Below the pieces are notes generated by a model. The model saw nothing but the letters and a program-made list of their open reading frames with translations, was not told the DNA's origin and searched no databases. From NCBI RefSeq assembly GCF_002727065.1, contig NZ_PDVP01000006.1, forward strand, positions 62,001 through 126,000: a DNA stretch of 64,000 bases, written 5' to 3'. The translations under genes and the position numbers were made by a program. This stretch comes from Zhengella mangrovi (lineage in GTDB: Bacteria; Pseudomonadota; Alphaproteobacteria; Rhizobiales; Rhizobiaceae). Positions within the stretch are counted from its first letter, which is position 1, and the number at the start of each line of letters is the position of its first letter. Positions 52,364-60,570 of the stretch are shown in pieces.

Positions 52364-52685
52364 GCAATTCCGGACGCGAAACCGGTGTCCACTTTCGCTG
52401 GAATTGCTTTGCCCTTACCGCAATTCCGGACGCGAAACCGGGGGCCACTTTCGCTGGAATTGCTTTTCCCCGCCGCAATTCCGGACGCGAAACCGGGGAC
52501 CACTCTCGCTGGAATTGCTTTGCCCTTACCGCAATTCCGGACGCGAAACCGGGGGCCACTTTCGCTGGATTTGCTTTGCCCTTACCGCAATTCCGGACGC
52601 GAAACCGGGGGCCACTTTCGCTGGAATTGCTTTGCCCCGCCGCAATTCCGGACGCGAAACCGGTGTCCACTTTCGCTGGAATTGC
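52364..52685 (+). repeat. tandem array of six 44-base imperfect palindromes
   Basis: Copies are at 52364-52407, 52420-52463, 52475-52518, 52531-52574, 52587-52630 and 52642-52685, with periods of 55-56 bases. Spacers of 11-12 bases are of two kinds, TTTGCCCTTACC-like and TTT(T)CCCCGCC-like. The unit is the same as in the array at 22761-22962, with outer arms GCAATTCC/GGAATTGC and inner arms GCGAAA/TTTCGC. All copies share one orientation, and the last ends 1 base before the lysR stop codon. There is no gene in the 52235-52686 gap. Confidence 0.93.
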
Positions 52686-52686
52686 T

Positions 52687-53571
52687 CTAATCAATAGCCC
52701 TGAAGGCGGACAGCGCCTCGCCGACCAGCGGGTTCGGAAACCGCCGCTGCAGGGTGACCGCGCAGAAGGTCTCCGTGATTCCCTCGAGCCGGGCATATTC
52801 GACGAGCGCCCCACTGGCCAGTTCATCGCGCACGACGATGGGCGGAATCACCGCCAACCCGGCACGCGCCCGCGCCAGCAGACGCAGCATGGCCATGTCG
52901 TCGGCCTCGGCCGCGATCTTCGCAACCACGCCAAGCCGGGCCAGCAGGGCATCGAAGGATGCTCGCAGCGCCGATTCCGGCGTCGGCAGGATCAGCACTT
53001 CCCGTTCCAGCAGATCCTTCACGGTGCGGCCCGCCAGCCTGCTGTCGGGTGCGCCGATCAGGCTTACCGGCTGCTCCGCGAGCTTGTGCACCAGGTAGGG
53101 GCTGACGGCGTCGCGCGCCGGAACGAGATTGGTCAGAACCACGTCTATCGCCATGGCCTCCAGAGCGCGGAGAAGATCGGGCTGCGCACCGGAGCGCAGC
53201 ACGACCTCGACATCGTCCCGCCCGATCACCGGGTCGAGGAAGGCGATCTGGAAGTTGCGCGACAGGGTCGCCAGGGCACCGATCCTCAGCGCCTGCCGCC
53301 TGGTCCCGGCGGTCCGGAGCGTCGCCGCCAGGTCTTCCGCGGCACGGAAGATTTCCTCGGCGTGGTCGAGCGCGATGCGGCCGGCCTCGGTCAGGACCAG
53401 GTTGCGTCCGCTGCGCTCGAACAGGTCGTGTCCCAGCGACCCTTCAAGGGCCTTGATCTGCGTTGAAACCGCCGACTGGGAGATGTTCAGGGCGCGCGCG
53501 GCCCCGGTGAGGGTCCCATCGCGCGCCACGGCGCGGAAAAGCCTGAGATGATGAAGGTTGAGCGTCGCCAT
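52687..53571 (-). CDS. LysR-family transcriptional regulator
   Basis: The 294-residue protein has the LysR winged helix-turn-helix (LNLHHLRLFRAVARDGTLTGAARALNISQSAVSTQIKALEGSLG) and a periplasmic-binding-like effector domain. The start at 53571 is the normal LysR beginning; the longer frame is unsupported. It is divergent from the dabB-dabA pair with 109 bases between, so it probably regulates inorganic carbon uptake; LysR regulators are known near such genes. The intergenic region includes CAGAA-N3-TTCTG. The stop codon abuts the palindrome array. Confidence 0.92.
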   Translation of the reverse strand: MATLNLHHLRLFRAVARDGTLTGAARALNISQSAVSTQIKALEGSLGHDLFERSGRNLVLTEAGRIALDHAEEIFRAAEDLAATLRTAGTRRQALRIGALATLSRNFQIAFLDPVIGRDDVEVVLRSGAQPDLLRALEAMAIDVVLTNLVPARDAVSPYLVHKLAEQPVSLIGAPDSRLAGRTVKDLLEREVLILPTPESALRASFDALLARLGVVAKIAAEADDMAMLRLLARARAGLAVIPPIVVRDELASGALVEYARLEGITETFCAVTLQRRFPNPLVGEALSAFRAID

Positions 53572-53680
53572 TCTTCGATAATACAGAACGTTTCTGAAGA
53601 TAATATGAAATTTTCTTGATGCTTTCCATTCCCTACAGAGGGGCACGCCATTCGTGTCACCAACCTGCCGGAGAGGGTTC

Positions 53681-55243
53681 ATGGCATCCACCCTGTCGCT
53701 ATCCTATCTCTCACCCCTCGTGCTCCTTCTCGTGGCCGTGCTCGCCTTCGCCCGTCCCGGGCGGCGCCCCGGCGGCCTGCCTCGCTGGTCGGAGATGGCG
53801 GCCTTCGCCGCGCTCGTGCTGACGGCCGCCGGGTTTTTCCAGTATCTTGCCAACGGCGCCTCGCGTCTCGGGATCCTCGACGGACCCGCCTTCACCGGCC
53901 TGCGGGCCGATTCCGTCAGCCTCGCGCTCGCCCTTCTCGTCTCGTTCATCGGCTGGATCGTGATCCGCTACAGCCGGACCTATCTCGACGGCGAGGACCG
54001 CGAAGGCGCGTTTCACGGCCTCATGCTGGCAACGCTGGCCGCGGTGCTCGTCTTCGTCCAGGCCGCCAGCCTTTCGGTGCTCTCCGCAGCCATGATCGCC
54101 GTCGGCCTGACGCTGCGGCGGCTGCTGGTGTTCTACCCCGCACGGCCGGAAGCGCGGCGGGCGGCCACCAAGTTCGCTCTGGCCTGGCACGCCGGGGATG
54201 CGGCGCTCGCCCTGGCCGCCGTGCTGATCGCCCTGTCCTTCGGCACGGGGGATCTCGCCGCGCTCGGCACCGCCGCGGCCTCCCACGGCACCGGCATCGG
54301 CGCGACGCTCGGGGTCGTGTTCCTGGTTCTTGGCGCAGCCCTCAAGACCGCAGCCTTTCCGCTTCACGGCTGGCTGACCGAGGTGATGGAAGCGCCCACA
54401 CCCGTCTCGGCGCTGCTTCATGCCGGCGTCATCAATTCCGGCGGCGTGATCCTGATCTCCCTGGCCGGCGTGGTGCAGGCGAACCCCGGGGCCATGGCCG
54501 CGCTGGTGCTTGCCGGCGGCTTCACCGCGCTCTTCGGCGCCACCGTGATGCTGACGCAAAGCGCCATCAAGACCTCGCTTGCCTGGTCGACGGTCTCGCA
54601 GATGGGGTTCATGCTGCTTCAGTGCGGCATGGGCCTGTGGCCCCTCGCGCTGCTGCACATCATCGCCCATTCGCTTTACAAGGCCCATGCCTTCCTGTCG
54701 TCGGGCACTGCGGTGTCCTCGGTCGCGGCGCTTCGCCGTCCCGGCCCCGTGGCCATCCCGGGCCTGTCGGTCGTGGTCCGGTCCTTCGTGCTCGCCCTGG
54801 TTCTGTATGGCGCCATCGCGGCGCTGTTCACCTTCGTGCTCGGCCCGAAATCCGCCCAGGCCCTCGCGCTTGGCGCGATCCTCATCTTCGGCGTCGCCTA
54901 TCTCGTCGCCCAGGGACTTGCCGACCTGGCGCCGGCCGACCTGACGCGACGCACGGTGCTGGCGTCCGTCGCCGCGGCCATCGCCTATTTCTCCTTCCAG
55001 GCCGCCGCCAAGGGCGTGTGGGGAAGCACGCTGCCCCCGGCCCCATCACCCGGCCCGCTGGAATGGGCGCTGATCGTGCTGGCGATCCTGTCCTTCGGCC
55101 TCGTCGCCTTCGCCCAGGCACTCTTTCCCCTTTGGGCCCATCACCCGGCCACGACCGGCCTGCGGGTGCATCTCGCCAACGGCCTCTACCTCAATGCCCT
55201 GCTGGACCGCGCCATTGGCGGCTTCCGCAAGGCCACCACCTGA
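53681..55243 (+). CDS. dabB: DabB-type NuoL-like membrane subunit of an inorganic carbon pump
   Basis: The 520-residue polytopic protein resembles the proton-channel subunits of complex I (NuoL/MrpA family): the central region TAAFPLHGWLTEVMEAPTPVSALLHAGVINSGG, QSAIKTSLAWSTVSQMGFML and HIIAHSLYKAHAFL carry the conserved Lys, His and Glu residues. In DAB systems this subunit couples cation flow to the cytoplasmic DabA. The gene is directly followed by dabA, 16 bases away. It diverges from lysR. Confidence 0.9.
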   Translation: MASTLSLSYLSPLVLLLVAVLAFARPGRRPGGLPRWSEMAAFAALVLTAAGFFQYLANGASRLGILDGPAFTGLRADSVSLALALLVSFIGWIVIRYSRTYLDGEDREGAFHGLMLATLAAVLVFVQAASLSVLSAAMIAVGLTLRRLLVFYPARPEARRAATKFALAWHAGDAALALAAVLIALSFGTGDLAALGTAAASHGTGIGATLGVVFLVLGAALKTAAFPLHGWLTEVMEAPTPVSALLHAGVINSGGVILISLAGVVQANPGAMAALVLAGGFTALFGATVMLTQSAIKTSLAWSTVSQMGFMLLQCGMGLWPLALLHIIAHSLYKAHAFLSSGTAVSSVAALRRPGPVAIPGLSVVVRSFVLALVLYGAIAALFTFVLGPKSAQALALGAILIFGVAYLVAQGLADLAPADLTRRTVLASVAAAIAYFSFQAAAKGVWGSTLPPAPSPGPLEWALIVLAILSFGLVAFAQALFPLWAHHPATTGLRVHLANGLYLNALLDRAIGGFRKATT

Positions 55244-55259
55244 CCTGATGGAGACGATC

Positions 55260-57656
55260 ATGTTCATGAACCATTCCCGGATCGTGCCGGCCCGGCTGGC
55301 CGAGATCATGAAGGCGGCAGAAGCCGCGGCCCGCGCGATCCCCCCGGCCTTCCCGCTGGAAGCCACGGTTGCCGTCAACCCGTTCCTCGGCCAGGCGGGC
55401 GAGGACCTGGCGACGGCCTCGGCAAGGCTGATGCGCGTTGCCGGCATCGAGGCGACGCAGAGCGCGACGGACCATGCCCGTGCGCTGGACGAGGGGCGGA
55501 TCACCGATGGCGATCTCGCCGACGCGCTGGACGCCTCACCCCATGCCTCGAAGCCGGCCTCCGTCAATGCGCTGAAGGCGATGATCACAAGCCAGCGGGA
55601 TGCCGAACCGGCCACGGCGCTGCCGACGATCGCCGACCTGGCAGCGGCCGCGACGGGCACGGACTGGCCAGCGCTCATCGAGAAGACCGTGGGGCTGTGG
55701 GCGGCCGGGCATTTCGACAAGGGCCAGGCCCTGTGGGCGCCCGCGCCCGGCGCCGATGCCTACGCGGCCTGGCGGACCTGGGCCATCCATGACCTGACGC
55801 CGGAGATCGCGGGCCTTGCCGGTTTCTGCGCCCATGTCAGCGCCGCGCCGGACACCGCCGAGCGCGCGATCCTGCGGGCTGCCGACACGATCGGCCTGAG
55901 CGATGCGGCCGCGGAAACGGCCTTCCACCGGCTCTACATGGACCTCGGCGGCTGGTCGCAGCATGCCCGCTGGCTCCTGTGGCGGGCAGAGATGGAGGGC
56001 GGTCACGACGAGACGCTCGCCGGCCTGCTCGCGATCCGCCTCCTCTGGGAAGAGGCCCTGCTGCGCCATGTGCCGGGTGTTGCCGACTCCTGGGCGCAGA
56101 CGGTCGCCGCGCATGGTGAGCCTGTCCGGCCATCGGCCCGGCAGATCGCCCTGGCCATTTTCCAGGACGCGGCCGACCGGGCCCATCAGCGGCGCCTCGC
56201 CGCAGTGCTGGATGGCACCGCCACCGGCGCAGCGGGCGGAAAGAGCCGGCCGTTCCTGCAGGCGGCCTTCTGCATCGACGTGCGGTCGGAGGTGTTCCGC
56301 CGCGCACTGGAAAGCCTGGACCCGGGCATCGAGACGATCGGCTTTGCCGGTTTCTTCGGCCTGCCGGTCTCCCACAAGGCCAGCGGATCGGATGTCGCCG
56401 AGGCGCACCTGCCGGTACTGCTGGCGCCGTCCGTGCAGACGACGAGCCATTGCGGCGCGGCCTGCGAGCACGACGTGCGGATCGCGGCGCGCACGGTGCG
56501 GGCCTGGGGCCGTTTTCGGCAGGCCGCGGTCTCGTCCTTCGCCTTCGTGGAATCGGCCGGGCCGTATTACGCGGCAAACCTGGTGAAGGATGCACTTGGC
56601 CTCGCCGGCAAGACCGCGACCGCGGAACCGGCGCCGCGGATCAGCGGCAGCCTGCCGGCGGAGGAAAAGGCCGGCACGGCGGCCAGGGTGCTCAGGGCGA
56701 TGGGCCTGACCGGCACCTTCGGCAAGGTGGTGCTGCTGCTCGGCCACGGCGCCCAGGCCAGGAACAATCCGCATGAGAGCGCCTATCACTGCGGCGCCTG
56801 CGGCGGGTATACCGGCGAGGTGTCCGCGCGGCTCCTCGCCGGGCTTCTCAACGATCCGGAAACGCGGAACGGGCTGACGGCCCACGGCATCGACATTCCC
56901 GGCGACACCCTGTTCGTTGCCGGGTTGCACAACACGACGACCGATGCGGTCATCCTTCACCGCGACGATGCCGCGTCCGGTCCTGGCGGCGACCTGCGGA
57001 CCGTCGCCAACTGGCTGAACGAGGCCGGACGGATCGCTCGCGCCGAGCGGGCGCCGCGGCTGCCCGGTTCCTCGGCCGGGACGATTGCCGCCCGTGCCAT
57101 GAACTGGGCGGAGGTGCGCCCGGAGTGGGGCCTCGCCGGCTGCGGCGCCTTCATTGCAGCCCCGCGCGCGGCGACGGCGGGCAGGAACCTTGGCGGCCGC
57201 GCCTTCCTGCACAGCTACGACTGGCAGGCCGACACCGGTTTCGGCACGCTCGAACTGATCCTGACCGCCCCGGTGGTCGTGGCAAGCTGGATCAGCCTGC
57301 AATACTACGGTTCCACCGTTGCGCCGTCCGTGTTCGGCGGCGGCAACAAGCTGATCCACAACGTGGTCGGCGGTATCGGCGTGACCGAGGGCAACGGCGG
57401 ACGCCTGCGCCCCGGCCTGCCGCTGCAGGCGGTGCATGACGGCGACAGGCCGGTGCACGAACCGCTGCGCCTGACGGTGCTGATCGAGGCACCTCGCGAG
57501 GCCATCACGGACGTGCTGCGGCGGCACCCGGATGTCCGGGACCTGTTCGACAACGGCTGGCTGCATCTCTTCGCCCTGAAGAACGGGCGGATCGATGCCC
57601 GCTACCGGCCGGGGCTGCGGTGGTCAGGCGAGACACAAGAGGCAAAGGCGGCGTGA
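55260..57656 (+). CDS. dabA: DabA-type carbonic-anhydrase-like subunit (UPF0753/DUF2309)
   Basis: The 798-residue protein has the four predicted zinc-site residues of DabA: C338 and D340 in AAFCIDVRSE, H496 in LLLGHGA, and C511 in YHCGACGG. DAB complexes hydrate CO2 vectorially and trap bicarbonate in the cytoplasm, driven by the cation gradient through DabB. Start at 55260 is preferred because GGAG lies 6 bases upstream; ATG at 55248 is possible. No RuBisCO or carboxysome genes are in the window, so a role for anaplerotic carboxylation is likely. Confidence 0.92.
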   Translation: MFMNHSRIVPARLAEIMKAAEAAARAIPPAFPLEATVAVNPFLGQAGEDLATASARLMRVAGIEATQSATDHARALDEGRITDGDLADALDASPHASKPASVNALKAMITSQRDAEPATALPTIADLAAAATGTDWPALIEKTVGLWAAGHFDKGQALWAPAPGADAYAAWRTWAIHDLTPEIAGLAGFCAHVSAAPDTAERAILRAADTIGLSDAAAETAFHRLYMDLGGWSQHARWLLWRAEMEGGHDETLAGLLAIRLLWEEALLRHVPGVADSWAQTVAAHGEPVRPSARQIALAIFQDAADRAHQRRLAAVLDGTATGAAGGKSRPFLQAAFCIDVRSEVFRRALESLDPGIETIGFAGFFGLPVSHKASGSDVAEAHLPVLLAPSVQTTSHCGAACEHDVRIAARTVRAWGRFRQAAVSSFAFVESAGPYYAANLVKDALGLAGKTATAEPAPRISGSLPAEEKAGTAARVLRAMGLTGTFGKVVLLLGHGAQARNNPHESAYHCGACGGYTGEVSARLLAGLLNDPETRNGLTAHGIDIPGDTLFVAGLHNTTTDAVILHRDDAASGPGGDLRTVANWLNEAGRIARAERAPRLPGSSAGTIAARAMNWAEVRPEWGLAGCGAFIAAPRAATAGRNLGGRAFLHSYDWQADTGFGTLELILTAPVVVASWISLQYYGSTVAPSVFGGGNKLIHNVVGGIGVTEGNGGRLRPGLPLQAVHDGDRPVHEPLRLTVLIEAPREAITDVLRRHPDVRDLFDNGWLHLFALKNGRIDARYRPGLRWSGETQEAKAA

Positions 57657-57777
57657 TGCACCGCGTCTGCCCGGCGCATGGTGCGGCTTTGCCTGCGGGG
57701 CAATGAGCGGCATCAATGCCGGGCGGACGTTTGCTGTCATCATTTCCGGACATCCTGCCCCTGTTCCGGAGACGCAC

Positions 57778-58839
57778 GTGGAGAAACGCTACACCTGGGT
57801 GAAACGCCCGCCGTTCGGCCGGAAGTTCCCCGCCACGCTCGCCGCCCTCGCCTGCGTGGCGATGGCCGCGCCGGCCCCACCGGCGCATGCCAATGCCTCG
57901 GTCGGTCACCTGGCAACCGGCGGCCTCGTGCTGTCGCGCACGGAAGCTATTGAAATGGCGTCGGAGGATCTTTTCATCTCGATGAAGGAAATCCGGGTCA
58001 CCTACCGCTTCTTCAATCGCACGGACGCCGATGTCACGACCCTGGTCGCCTTTCCGCTTCCCGACATCCGCGTGCCGTCGCAGGAGGACAATTTCGTCAT
58101 CCCGGAACCCGATGCCACGCAGAATTTCCTTGCCTTCGACGCCGAAGTTGATGGAAAAAGGATTGCCCTCCAGGTCGAACAGCGTGCCGAAGTCCTGGGC
58201 GTCGACCAGACCGTGCTGCTGCGAAGCCTGAACCTGCCGGTCTCCCCCTATGACGCAAAGTTGCCAGGGCTCCTCGCCCGGCTATCCGAACCCGCCCGGA
58301 AGCAATTGCGGGAAAACGGGCTGATCGACGATTCGAACCTGACCTCGGGCCTGCCGGTCGAGTTCCGCATCCGGCCGCTCTGGACCACCCGAACGACCTA
58401 CTATTGGACGCAGACCTTTCCCGCCCGAAAGGACATCACCGTTGCCCTTCGCTACAAGCCTTCGGTCGGCGGCGCCGCGCAAAGCTATATCGGCGAGGAC
58501 TACATGAGCAGCGAGAGCCGGCGCGCCTACGAGCAACGCTATTGCATCGGGGAAAGCCTCGTGAGCACGGTGCGGCGGGCGCGCTTGCGGGACAAGGGCC
58601 GCAAGCTGTTCTTCGCCGAGGAGTGGATCGAATACATCCTTTCGACAGGCGCCAACTGGGCCGGGCCGATCGGCACGTTCACGCTGACGGTCGACAAGGG
58701 CTCGACCGGGAACCTCGTCAGCCTCTGCATGGACGACATGCGAAAGGTCGGTCCGACGCTCTACCGCGCCGAAAAGAAGGATTTCCGGCCGCGACGCAAT
58801 CTCGACGTGCTCTTCCTCGTGCCCCGCCGGCTGCCCTGA
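57778..58839 (+). CDS. DUF4424-like exported protein
   Basis: The 353-residue protein is read from GTG 57778 (GGAG 7 bases upstream); an ATG at 57703 would add 25 residues. A signal sequence (ATLAALACVAMAAPAPPAHA) precedes an all-beta protein: FISMKEIRVTYRFFNRTDADVTTLVAFPLPDI, then RTTYYWTQTFPAR and LSTGANWAGPIGTFTLTVDKG. This fits the DUF4424 pattern, a periplasmic or secreted family of unknown function. It stands alone 120 bases after dabA. Confidence 0.75.
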   Translation: MEKRYTWVKRPPFGRKFPATLAALACVAMAAPAPPAHANASVGHLATGGLVLSRTEAIEMASEDLFISMKEIRVTYRFFNRTDADVTTLVAFPLPDIRVPSQEDNFVIPEPDATQNFLAFDAEVDGKRIALQVEQRAEVLGVDQTVLLRSLNLPVSPYDAKLPGLLARLSEPARKQLRENGLIDDSNLTSGLPVEFRIRPLWTTRTTYYWTQTFPARKDITVALRYKPSVGGAAQSYIGEDYMSSESRRAYEQRYCIGESLVSTVRRARLRDKGRKLFFAEEWIEYILSTGANWAGPIGTFTLTVDKGSTGNLVSLCMDDMRKVGPTLYRAEKKDFRPRRNLDVLFLVPRRLP

Positions 58840-58937
58840 GCATCAACGCGGGCTGTCGCAACCAGCATTTCGAAGCTGCCTGGAGCATCTCCGGAGCCGT
58901 TCGTGCGCCCGATGTTCGCCCGCCGCGGTCTTTTTTT

Positions 58938-58984
58938 GCAGGACCGGGCAGGAAACCGGCGCCCGCCTTTGCCGGGATTGGCTT
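58938..58984 (+). repeat. diverged single copy of the 44-base palindrome
   Basis: The segment beginning GCAGGACCGGGCAGGAAACC and ending GGGATTGGCTT aligns with the array unit GCAATTCCGGACGCGAAACC...GGAATTGCTTT at most positions. It has the same orientation and lies in the gap between two plus-strand genes. The outer arms no longer pair well. Confidence 0.55.
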
Positions 58985-59033
58985 AACCTCTCCCGCGAGA
59001 CACCTGACACTTCACCAGACCAAAGGAGACCCG

Positions 59034-59972
59034 ATGGGACCCATCGACATCATCCCCGACATCCACGGCCAGCACGCCAAGCTGATGACCGCACTCGACG
59101 CCCTTGGCTGGCGGCGCACGCCGGCCGGCTGGATCCATCCCGACCCCGACCGGAGCATCGTCTTCCTGGGAGACTTCATCGACCGCGGCCCGAACAACGA
59201 GGCAGTCATCCGCACGGTCCGCGACCTCATCGACGCCGGAAAGGCCCGCGCCGTCATGGGAAACCATGAACTCAACGCCATTCACTACCACACGGTGAAT
59301 CCGGTGGATGGCGAACCGCTGCGCCTCCACTCCCAAAAAAATGAAAAGCAGCACGGGAGCTTTCTCGCGGAATTCCCGTTCGACAGCGCCAAGGCGAAGG
59401 AGGCCATCGGCTGGATGCGCGGCCTGCCACTCTTCCTCGAGGACGACGGTTTCCGCGCGGTGCATGCCTCCTGGATGACGCCGACCATCGACCGGTTGCG
59501 CGACCTTACGACCACCGGCGTGCTGTCGGAAGAGCAGTTCATCGAGGCGGCAACAACAGACAACGAACTGTTTCATCTCGTCGAGGCCACCACCAAGGGA
59601 CCGGAAGGCCGCCTTCCGGATGGCCATTCCTTCGAAGACAAGGATGGCCAGCTTCGCCACCACGTGCGGCTGCAGTGGTGGAAGGCCGACGCGGCGACCT
59701 GGCGCGACATCGCGATGTCGGTGCCCGATCCCGCTGTCCTGCCGGATGAGCCACTGACGGGCACCCTGCTGGAACAGACCTATGCAGCCGGAGACCGGCC
59801 GGTGTTTTTTGGCCACTACTGGCTGACGGGCGACCCGGTCCTGCAGGCGCACAACGCCCTCTGCCTCGACTATTCGGCCGGCAAGGACGGCCCGCTGGTG
59901 ACCTACGAGTGGCTTCCCGGCGATGGCGCGCTGACGACCGACCGGATCCGCGTTCACGCAGCGAACAGGTGA
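59034..59972 (+). CDS. metallophosphoesterase (Ser/Thr phosphatase-like)
   Basis: The 312-residue protein starts at ATG 59034 behind AAAGGAGACC. It has the calcineurin-like metal motifs PDIHGQH (D9, H11), GDFIDRGP, GNHELNAI and a late GHYW. This is the layout of the PrpA/ApaH-like phosphatases. It hydrolyses phosphomonoester or diphosphate bonds with two metal ions in the cytoplasm. Substrate is unknown. It has no obvious operon partners. Confidence 0.9.
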   Translation: MGPIDIIPDIHGQHAKLMTALDALGWRRTPAGWIHPDPDRSIVFLGDFIDRGPNNEAVIRTVRDLIDAGKARAVMGNHELNAIHYHTVNPVDGEPLRLHSQKNEKQHGSFLAEFPFDSAKAKEAIGWMRGLPLFLEDDGFRAVHASWMTPTIDRLRDLTTTGVLSEEQFIEAATTDNELFHLVEATTKGPEGRLPDGHSFEDKDGQLRHHVRLQWWKADAATWRDIAMSVPDPAVLPDEPLTGTLLEQTYAAGDRPVFFGHYWLTGDPVLQAHNALCLDYSAGKDGPLVTYEWLPGDGALTTDRIRVHAANR

Positions 59973-60030
59973 ACGAGACCGGTCCGGCACGGGCCGGCCA
60001 CGCGGGATGCCACGCGGCCGGATCGAGGTA

Positions 60031-60543
60031 TTATTGACCGGCACCGGGCAGCGTGACCCGGTAGAAGGGAAGCCGTGCGGCGCTGCTGTCCGCCACCGGT
60101 TCCTGCGCCGTGCCCGCTTCCGGTTCCAGCGAGCGGAGATAGGCCGCGATTGCCACGAGGTCATCCTCCTTCATCGCGGCATAGGCCGGGAAGGGCATGA
60201 CCGGCGCGAGGACGAGGCCGTCCGGCGCCGTTCCCGTCCTCAGCGTGCGGATGATGTCGGCTTCGCTCCAGCCGGCAAGGCCGGACGCGTGGGGCGTCAG
60301 GTTGGATGGCCAGAACACGCCGAGGCCGGGTATCTCGAACCCCACCGTGCCGCCGCTGAGACCCGCGCCGGGGACCGGGGCACCACCCGGTCCGCGCGGT
60401 GCGTGGCACCCCGCGCAATCCATGATCGAGACGAGGTAGGCGCCGCGGGCCAGCCGGTCCGATTGCTCGCCGGCTCGCGGTGCCATGACCGGGAGTGCCA
60501 GGGCCGCAGCCGCGCAAAGCGCGATTCTCGCGATTGTTTTCAT
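60031..60543 (-). CDS. c-type cytochrome
   Basis: The 170-residue protein has an export signal (cleavage near PRA-GEQ) and a single heme site CAGCH (C43, C46, H47), with a later Met in APVMPFPAYAAM as likely axial ligand. It is periplasmic and resembles cytochromes that accept electrons from membrane- or periplasm-side dehydrogenases. It lies 27 bases downstream of the FAD oxidoreductase gene on the same strand, suggesting a donor-acceptor pair. Confidence 0.9.
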   Translation of the reverse strand: MKTIARIALCAAAALALPVMAPRAGEQSDRLARGAYLVSIMDCAGCHAPRGPGGAPVPGAGLSGGTVGFEIPGLGVFWPSNLTPHASGLAGWSEADIIRTLRTGTAPDGLVLAPVMPFPAYAAMKEDDLVAIAAYLRSLEPEAGTAQEPVADSSAARLPFYRVTLPGAGQ

Positions 60544-60570
60544 GCTGTCTGCTCCTTTTCGCGTCCGGGT

